From the NCBI GenBank assembly GCA_009767595.1, contig VSDK01024180.1, forward strand, positions 153,678 through 217,677: a DNA stretch of 64,000 nt, written 5' to 3'. The notes beneath the pieces are model-generated. The model saw nothing but the letters and a program-made list of their open reading frames with translations. It made no database searches and was not told the DNA's origin. Below are positions 50,648-64,000 of the stretch, in pieces. The stretch comes from Symbiodinium kawagutii. Lineage: Eukaryota; Sar; Dinophyceae; Suessiales; Symbiodiniaceae. The number at the start of each line of letters is the position of its first letter. The first letter of the stretch is position 1. A program made the position numbers and the translations under genes.

Positions 50648-50757
50648 CTGGCTGTTGGTTTTGGTTGGTTTTCAACATTCTTTATTCTCATCATTTTTCA
50701 CAGATAATTGACTGATTTACTCATATTTCTCAGAGGGGTGGTTCAACCACCAACCAG
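50648..50757. mobile_element. Inverted-repeat element, family C
   Basis: CTGGCTGTTGGTTTTGG at the left, GGTGGTTCAACCACCAACCAG at the right. Confidence 0.72.
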
Positions 50758-51040
50758 AATGATTTTACCCGAATGCTTGGACCAATTGTTGGCTAAGAAT
50801 GATGCTGTCGATAGTTTTAGCACCATGCAATTAGGTCATTCAAGCTCATTAATTGTTGGCTAATAGGCTTTTCAATAGTTTGCACCATGCAACTAGCTAT
50901 CGTTGGCCGAGCATTTTCAACATGATCTGTTGGAGCACCGAGACGATACCTGTGCCCAGCTTGTAGCTTGGCTGGCGCTTCTAACCCGCCCTGGTGGAGT
51001 TTTTGGTGGGGAACCGTGTGGTGTTTCCTAAAATGGGCCA

Positions 51041-51128
51041 TGGGCCCCCCGAAACTATCATTTTTGTAGGTTATAGCCCATATTTTGGAGGGTGAAAGCC
51101 GACCTTTTTCAGGTTTTGGGGGCTCATG
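51041..51128. mobile_element. Hairpin element, family F
   Basis: CCATGGGCCCCCCGAAAC at the left, GGTTTTGGGGGCTCATG at the right. A degenerate relative lies at 28253-28317, at a similar distance upstream of copy 1. Confidence 0.68.
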
Positions 51129-51547
51129 AGGGGTACGACCAAATCATCCAATGGCAATTTTTCATAGACCGTCCATAACTTGTGGGGTTCCTTGAGAAAT
51201 TCCCGTGTTTTGCAGGGCAGGGGATGCATCAGGTGATGTTGATTCTGTTGACTTGAGATATCCCGGAGTGCTCTGGACCAAGCCAAGTCGAATCCTCGAA
51301 CAGCTCAAGAGCTTTCCAATGGCCTCAAATTTAGGTTGACGCTGAACCACCCGATAGATTGGATGAAAGAGCCAACATATTAAGGTATACGGTATAAATC
51401 ACAAATCCATATAGATCCTAAATATCATGGGTAATTCAAAGTCAAGGTAGGTTGATTAATTTGAGCCATCATTATATTTTCCATTTTCCTGGTGCTTACC
51501 CTAGTTATGAAACCAAGTTAAAGGCTAAGGAGTAGTCAAGGTAGGTT

Positions 51548-51669
51548 CAAGGTGGGCCCCCCTAGTTATAAGTTGATGAATAAGCCATTGAACTATATAG
51601 TTATATCTACCCTAACTGGTAGTTACCCTAGTTATAACCCAAGTTAGGTAACTAGGGGGGCCCACCTTG
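51548..51669. mobile_element. Family A element inserted upstream of copy 3
   Basis: 122 bp, CAAGGTGGGCCCCCC to GGGGGGCCCACCTTG, with TT on each side. The same place upstream of copy 2 (48640-48652) has no insertion and a single TT. Confidence 0.87.
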
Positions 51670-51705
51670 TTTGATCATTGTCCACATCACTTGGTCCAAG
51701 TTGTG

Positions 51706-53022
51706 ATGGCGTCATGCTGTGGGTCTCGGCGCTTCGGGAAGTGGTGGACCGAAACGACGGACGTCCACGTTCTGAGCAGCCCCTGGGTAAGACGGCCCAT
51801 GGGACGAGGCTTGCGAATATCATGGATGGTCATGTCATTGGGCCTGTGGATTTTTGGGATGTCGAACGACATTATTAGCAAAATCTTCAGTTACTCAGGC
51901 TCTTTATCACTTCAGTTGATCTTGATGTGGTACTTTTGGGCCGCGAGTCTTTGGATCTATTGCCAGTCCAGCTGGGAAAGCATCAGTGGATCCTTCCTCT
52001 TTGCCCTTGGGGGGGTCATGAGCTTCCGAATCTTGTCCTTTCAGGATGCAGTGTTGCGTTCTGCGGATTTCTTCGGTTTCACTGGGGTGCTGCTGTTCCA
52101 TAGCTCCCTGCATCCTGTGGCAGTGCTACCCAATTTGATCTTCAGTATTTTTTTCATCGGATTTCGATTGGTGGTCGAAGGGTGGAAAAATTTCATGGAT
52201 CCAATTGACAATCCATTGCAGATCTACTCCGTCGTTTCAACCAGCATCTTGTTGGTGCTTTTCACGCTGGACTTCACCAAGCGCGTGAAGATTGCTGTCA
52301 CCATCATGAACTTGACCGAAGTCTCTGAGTCGGACACACTCATGGCGCACCAAAGGTCGCCCTATGTGCGAATCTGCGCTGGAGTGGCAGGTGTTAGCAA
52401 CTGGATCTTTTGGGCATGGATCATTGGCATCAAGCGAAGGGAACACGAATCGTGGCACGGCTACGACATGTGGGCCAACCACTTGCCAAAGTGCTCGATG
52501 GCAGCGCCTCTGCTTGGAACAGCTTGCCTCCCTTTATTTTACTTCCTGCGCAGATCTCCGCTTGCAGTGGACATCTTATTGGCAATCTTTTGCTGCCTTC
52601 CTGGCGTGTTGTCCTTGGCGGACTTTGTTTGGGCAATGGGGCATTCTCACGATGATCATTTCTGGCGCATGCATTCCTTTACTTTCAGCTTGAGAGCTTT
52701 TGCTCATTTACAGGCCCTGTTTGCCTTGCAAACACTGCTGCTGGCCGAGTGCCATCCTTTTATTTGTATGGTCCCAGGTGGTATTTTCGGCATGCTTAGC
52801 ACATTCACCATGACACAGAGCTTATTCACCCCAGACACCGTTGCGCGTGTCGTGCTGGAAGTCCTAGACAACAACCGGCTCTGCTGTTTCCTCTATTGTT
52901 TTCAGATCGTGAGTCATGCCTTCGATTACTTCTCAAGGAAGAGAGCGCTAATTGCAGCATGTGACGAGCACAATGATGGCTCCGTGCAACTTGCGCAGCT
53001 AGATCTCATTGGCGAGTCTTGA
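51706..53022 (+). CDS. Multi-pass membrane protein, copy 3, intronless
   Basis: 438 residues from ATG 51706 (frame open from 51667). It is a tandem paralogue of copy 2. The N-terminal coding stretch and the middle (about 52217-52620) are practically identical to copy 2, but the part after 52620 resembles copy 1 more (ACTTTGTTTGGGCAATG, LLLAECHPFIC). That mosaic points to gene conversion or unequal exchange. Two extra residues lie in the loop near residue 155 (RLVVEGWKNF). Same predicted topology as copies 1 and 2. Function unknown. Confidence 0.85.
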   Translation: MASCCGSRRFGKWWTETTDVHVLSSPWVRRPMGRGLRISWMVMSLGLWIFGMSNDIISKIFSYSGSLSLQLILMWYFWAASLWIYCQSSWESISGSFLFALGGVMSFRILSFQDAVLRSADFFGFTGVLLFHSSLHPVAVLPNLIFSIFFIGFRLVVEGWKNFMDPIDNPLQIYSVVSTSILLVLFTLDFTKRVKIAVTIMNLTEVSESDTLMAHQRSPYVRICAGVAGVSNWIFWAWIIGIKRREHESWHGYDMWANHLPKCSMAAPLLGTACLPLFYFLRRSPLAVDILLAIFCCLPGVLSLADFVWAMGHSHDDHFWRMHSFTFSLRAFAHLQALFALQTLLLAECHPFICMVPGGIFGMLSTFTMTQSLFTPDTVARVVLEVLDNNRLCCFLYCFQIVSHAFDYFSRKRALIAACDEHNDGSVQLAQLDLIGES

Positions 53023-53223
53023 AAAAATGAGATAAAGGGATATAAAGGGTGAGTGTAAATGTATGACACGTCTTACAACTATTACTCATTTTGTGTTGTC
53101 ATTTTGTTGTACCTGTACAACCCTAGGGCTTTTTGAAAGCTTAATCATAGTGCATATTTTCACTCGCCAACCACTGATACATAATTTCAGGAGGTCAGCG
53201 TAAGCAAAAGCGCTTGTTTTGCC
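53015..53223. repeat. Duplicated 3' flank shared with copy 2
   Basis: Identical to 49985-50193 from the last codons through GTACCTGTACAACCCTAGGG, down to CGCTTGTTTTGCC. Confidence 0.9.
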
Positions 53224-53365
53224 AGGGCGAGTGCTAAGAAATATCACAGAAAGAGAACAAAAAGGTGGTACGTGAGTGTTCATGTATGAAACTTTTAATG
53301 CCCGACCGGTTGTACATTTTGTGTTCGAATTTTGTTGTAATTGTACAACCCTGGGTTTTTTTTCG
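53224..53365. pseudogene. Orphan 3' end of a further membrane-protein copy
   Basis: GGGCGAGTGCTAAG, then GAACAAAAAGGTGGTACGTG and ATTGTACAACCCTGGG, repeats the tail and 3' flank of the family in a form closer to copy 1 (29895-29990) than to copies 2 and 3. No coding body precedes it. Confidence 0.65.
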
Positions 53366-54932
53366 CGAAGTTTATGATGGTGCAAACCTGTCTCTTTCAT
53401 GGCTACCAACAATGCGTTCGGTGGCCACATCCATGGGAAGCCCTGGCAGCCTGCAGAGCTGGGCGGCCACGACTTCCAGTAGCATGGTAAGCAGCCAATC
53501 AGGTCGGTTTGGGGTCCCGGGGTTGCCCAATTTCGCGGTTCAGGTCAGCATTCTTCGGGGTGATATGGTGGCTAATGATGCTTAATGATGCTTGATGATG
53601 TCATTGTGATGGTTCTTCGGATTGTCACCGCCAGCAGGAAGATGGCCCTTTTTCATGATCAAAAGGCCTCAGAAGCCTAGGGAAAAAACGGAGACTACCA
53701 GCCAACATCCCATGACACAACGTTTATCAGAACTATAATTGACTATAATCGCAAGTCAACATGGAATAGCATACACGACCCTGACCTCAGACAGGAGCAA
53801 AACAGATGACATTGGCATCGGGATTTTGATCGAACCATGATTTCCATCAAGCCAGGAAGCTGGGTAGCGACCCCCCTTTTTCGCAGCTGGAGAACCAGGG
53901 GTCACACACCATACGCTTTGGTCGAGCTGGAAGCTAAAAATCACCGGCTTTTATAGGTGAAAGTGGTGAATTAACTCACCTCAAAGCTAAAAATCACCAG
54001 CTTTCATGGGTAAAACAATGATAAATGGTGAATTAACTAGCCTCAAAGCTAAACATAACCAGCCTTCATAGGTAAAGCCATGATAACCGGGTGGCTTACG
54101 GCTACTACCTTTGGTTTTCCGGCTTTTTGGGATATGATCGATTTACCCCGATTTGTCTCCACTAAAGCGGGTCAACTTTGAGCAAGGGATCTACCTTAAC
54201 CCTCAATTACCCTACTTTTTTGGGATAAATACCTATGATTTTGGGACTTTCACCCATTTTTATAGGGTAATTGAGGGTCAAGGTAGTTGTAAACCCATGA
54301 TGATCTCATGATAAATGGCTTTAGTTGTATCCCTATCCCATGATGATCCCATGATGATCCCATGACAATCCCATGACAATCCCATGATAATCCCATGATA
54401 GATGGTGAATTGTCCTTTTCCAGGTTGGTTTACCAGGTCCATTCCATGGCTGGTACCAGTCGCACAGCCCTGCTCCCAGTCCCCTTCACCTCCGTGGCTC
54501 TGCCCGGGTCGCAGGGGTGGTTGCTGCAACGTGTTGCAAGCGGAAGGATACGGCGTCAAATCTTAAAAACGTCCAGTGGCATAAATACATTTCTATGTAG
54601 CTTTTATATGTACATGCACCATGCATTTTCGAAAGTTGTTTTGCATTGAAGCACATGTGCATGAAACATTCATGATTTTTTCCGGTTTGCGACATGAAAT
54701 CCATTCATTTTCTGCAGGTGAAGTGTTTTACGTTTGAATGACGCGAACGGCTTATAGCGATTAATTAGCCATTTAACTATAGTTGTATCTTCCATAAATG
54801 GTAGTTACCCTAGTTATAAGCCATAAGCCACGTTAGATTCTTGTTGCCAATATCGGGCATAGTTTAAAACTGTTGAATCCTTATTGTAAGTCAGGGATGG
54901 CCAGCCTTGCAACAGGTCTAGGGAGTATATAT

Positions 54933-55045
54933 GGCTATGGGTCAATATTAACTATCAATAATGGGGGAGAATAACCAACAAGACTAAAGGGACACTAATG
55001 GTTAATGATAGGGGAACCAGGGGTACGGGGTTTTGACCCACAGCC
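54933..55045. mobile_element. Inverted-repeat element, family B
   Basis: GGCTATGGGTCAATATTAAC to TTTTGACCCACAGCC, flanked by ATAT on both sides (54929-54932, 55046-55049). Confidence 0.8.
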
Positions 55046-55168
55046 ATATATACATATATATATATATATTATATCGGTATAGTATCGTTCAGTGTTTCAC
55101 CTTTTGCATGAATACATAAAGAAACCACGAACGCACTTAAACACGGACGTTATTACGTGCCCTGTGGA

Positions 55169-55328
55169 ACGATGACAACTTCTACAATACGATGACAACT
55201 TCTACCATACGATAACAACTCCTACCATACGATGACAACTTCTACCATACGATGACAACTCCTACCATACGATAACAACTCCTTCCATACGATGACAACT
55301 TCTACCATACGATAGCAACTCCTACCAT
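55169..55328. repeat. 20 bp tandem array, 8 units
   Basis: Exactly eight units of ACGATGACAACTTCTACCAT with alternating variants (GATAACAACTCC). It follows a (TA)n tract. No spacers, so not a CRISPR array. Confidence 0.95.
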
Positions 55329-56732
55329 ACGTGGCCGCTATAGTAAAACCTTGCAAAGCACAGTATTTTTAAGGCCTCATCGGTCTAAAACACTGCAAAA
55401 AACACTTAAAGAGACTATACCCATATATATATATATATATTCTATCCGACAGTGGTTGCCTTCACGTTTGCCTACCTGGATTCCTGATCTCTTGGCTCCC
55501 CGTTGAGGCGCAGTGTGCCGGCGCTGGTGTAGGCAACAAGATGAACAGGTTCAACTCAGCTGGCTCTGCATAGGTATCAGATCCCCTGCGTAAGTACATG
55601 ATCAATTGCGAAGATGTTTCAAGTCCATTAGGAGGTAAACTATGGAGTGCGATTTGGGCAGTGGGGAGCAGGAATCAGCGGCATGATCACGCATTCCACA
55701 TGGTTGGAACCCAAAGCCATGACTATGGTGCAGGCATTTTTCTCCAACAGCAACTGTCAAGACTTTGCTGGAGAAACTCTTCAATGGAGATAAATCAAAG
55801 GTTAAGCAGCAGAGATTAAGTCAGTGCCATTCCACTTCATTGGCCAGTGCCTTACACGCCATTTTGTGGTGCTCGTGCCATGGTCATGGCGTTTTCCACG
55901 CCAAAGAGTATCCTGGCGATGCGTGAGTTGTTTTGGGTTTGGTGGGTTGGTTTGCTTATGCTTTCACCGGGTGTTGTGCTTCTTCCTACGGTGCAGAGTA
56001 TGTAGGACCATCAAGCGGCTGCTTTGGAGTCTTCAGGAAGCGTTAGGGGTCAGGAACATCATCCTTGGAGGTTTCAGCTCTAAGTTGGCAAAGAATGTGT
56101 GGCATTTGAAGCTGTTACTCAGCCTGGCCTTGGGGCTTGAGGTGGTTGTTTGGTCATTGTTGTTTTTCCAATTCCCTATCGTCGTTGTTGTTGTTGGTGG
56201 TGGTGGTGGCAGCATTGTTGTCACCAGCATGGTGACAACAAGAGGTGCATCAACCAAACTTGTGCTGAACAACTTGTCGGCCGCGCAAGTGTTAGAGTTC
56301 TTGCTTATTGTCAGTAGCTAATCATCTCCAAGCCAGCAGCCAAGAGAAAGTATATCCTTCACAAGCCTATGCAACTGATAGTTCAAGCCATAGTTCAGCT
56401 ATTGGCATGTTGAGGGCACCTTATTGTATATTGGACCATCGTACATGGATGCATCTTCACAGGTACCCGCCGATGATTGTCGTGGTGCTGCATCTGGCAG
56501 GTGAATTTCCATCATGGAGTGCATCTTGAGTTCTATCTACTATGAATTAAGGTTATTAAGCATCTTTTAAGCTCATACATGATGCGCCACTACTACTCAG
56601 ACCTGCAAGACTACACATCACTCATGATCATAAGACATGTATAGTCTTCACAGACTATGATTGGATGGTTATTTATTGTCTGAATTGCCGGAGAAGCTTA
56701 CAGTCAATTCGACGACAAAACGTGAACCCATA

Positions 56733-56857
56733 CGAGGTGGGCCCCCCCATAGTTATAAGTTGATTAATGGGCCATTTTCCTGTAGTTAGTTATAACTACC
56801 ATAGCTGGTAGTTACCCTAGTTATAACCCAAGTTAGCTAGCTAAGTGGGCCCACTTG
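56733..56857. mobile_element. Inverted-repeat element, family A
   Basis: CGAGGTGGGCCCCCCCATAG to AAGTGGGCCCACTTG, TA at the left. Confidence 0.75.
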
Positions 56858-57319
56858 CATATTTCAACCACAAGACCAATCGTGATTCAACAACCAACCA
56901 ACCTTGCAGCACCACGAGAGCATGAGATATCATGAGATGCGCAGAAGAAAAGAAGAATCATATGCTTGCTGCTTCTTAACATGATATATACACATTTCAT
57001 TCTTTACAGCGTAACGAATTATATAACTGATTTATCATCTGCAAAAATTACAGATGATAGCTAGTGAATAGACATGATTTCAGAATCTCTAATTTAGGAT
57101 ATAACTCAATTATTCTTGTCCATTTACTTATTCATCTACCAAAGATGATGCAAAATCAGAAAGCAAACTTACTTATTCACTAGCTTCAACTACTTTTTTT
57201 TTTAAATTCATCTACTGTAGATGATGCAAAATCAGCCATATGTTGGTATATATTCCCTACAACTGTTAAGTATCATCCCTTATCATAAACCATGAACCAT
57301 TGATAGCCCTAAGCTATTA

Positions 57320-57527
57320 CAAGGTGGGCCCCCTTAGTTAGCCAACTTGGCTTATAAGTAGGGTAACTACCAGTTATGGAAGATATCTCCATAATTAAAT
57401 GGCTTATTCATCAACTTATAGCCATTCTCAACCATTAGTTGACCCTTATTGACCCCCATAAACCATGGTGAACCATTAGTTGAAATGACTTATTAATCAA
57501 CTTATAACGTTTGGGGGGCCCACCTTG
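57320..57527. mobile_element. Family A element, rearranged with inserted segment
   Basis: Left end CAAGGTGGGCCCCC with the body inverted relative to other copies, then about 70 bp of foreign sequence (CCATTCTCAACCATTAGTTG on), then a right end TTTGGGGGGCCCACCTTG. TA on both sides. An 11 bp GATAAACCATT tandem array (57553-57627) follows. Confidence 0.68.
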
Positions 57528-57711
57528 TACCATCACGCCCGCATTAATCATCCATTATCAACCATTGATAAACCACTGATAAATCATTGATAAACCATTG
57601 ATAAACCATTGATAAACCATTGATAAACCATCAATTATCATCCCTTATTATAAACCATTATGCCATATTATGCCTGACTGATTGGCTGCCCACGGGGCTC
57701 GCCAGTTCCAG

Positions 57712-64000
<6,289 letters not shown>

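Larger units (their letters stand above)
53366..57711. other. Region between copy 3 and the PRP39 gene
   Basis: The empty-site homologue of 30597-30860 (53755-53870), an 11 bp CCCATGATGAT tandem array (54337-54402), a family A fragment (54752-54835), a family B element (54933-55045), the 20 bp array (55169-55328), an open frame of doubtful value (55824-56321, 165 residues, hydrophobic, low complexity) and family A elements. No gene assigned. Confidence 0.55.

Noticed and set aside
55169..55331. CRISPR array
   Set aside because: Units are contiguous, with no spacers, in a eukaryotic genome.
55824..56321. 165-residue + strand frame
   Set aside because: Composition is dominated by Val/Gly low complexity and Cys/Trp/Arg runs; no splice or family support, so mentioned only in the region entry.

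Overview
The window looks like nuclear DNA of a dinoflagellate, most likely a Symbiodiniaceae-type alga. The basis is threefold. Genes are cut into very short exons, with introns that begin GT, GC or GA and always end AG followed by G. Every gene I could recognise reads on the + strand. The non-coding DNA is packed with short inverted-repeat elements and with CCATCA/TGATGG-rich sequence. One 10-base N gap (14336-14345) marks a draft assembly.

Most of the coding content is not in long reading frames. Joining mini-exons by reading frame, splice phase and family similarity gives three multi-exon genes. (1) A calnexin/calreticulin-type ER chaperone, 5' end outside the window, exons from 201 to about 6.8 kb. 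(2) A RED/IK splicing factor, about 29 kb long (16595 to about 45517), from some 27 mini-exons. (3) A PRP39-type U1 snRNP protein with HAT repeats, from about 57.7 kb to beyond the right edge.

Five intron-poor genes or elements lie among these. A truncated copia-like retrotransposon (9705-11952) lies between calnexin and RED. Three paralogous multi-pass membrane proteins of unknown function occur: one (28362-29901) inside a RED intron, two in tandem (48682-49992 and 51706-53022) downstream. An intronless protein with a ubiquitin-like N-terminus and 23 FNIP-type repeats (38085-40073) lies inside another RED intron and has a degenerate spliced leader just upstream, as expected of a reinserted cDNA.

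Introns and intergenic DNA hold many copies of at least ten short (90-240 bp) terminal-inverted-repeat families. Some are nested in each other. Two insertions can be compared with an empty site in a duplicated copy elsewhere in the window. Microsatellites and short tandem arrays fill much of the rest. No rRNA, tRNA, CRISPR array or bacterial-type operon was seen. All splice assignments are my own reading of the sequence; no database search or transcript data was available.
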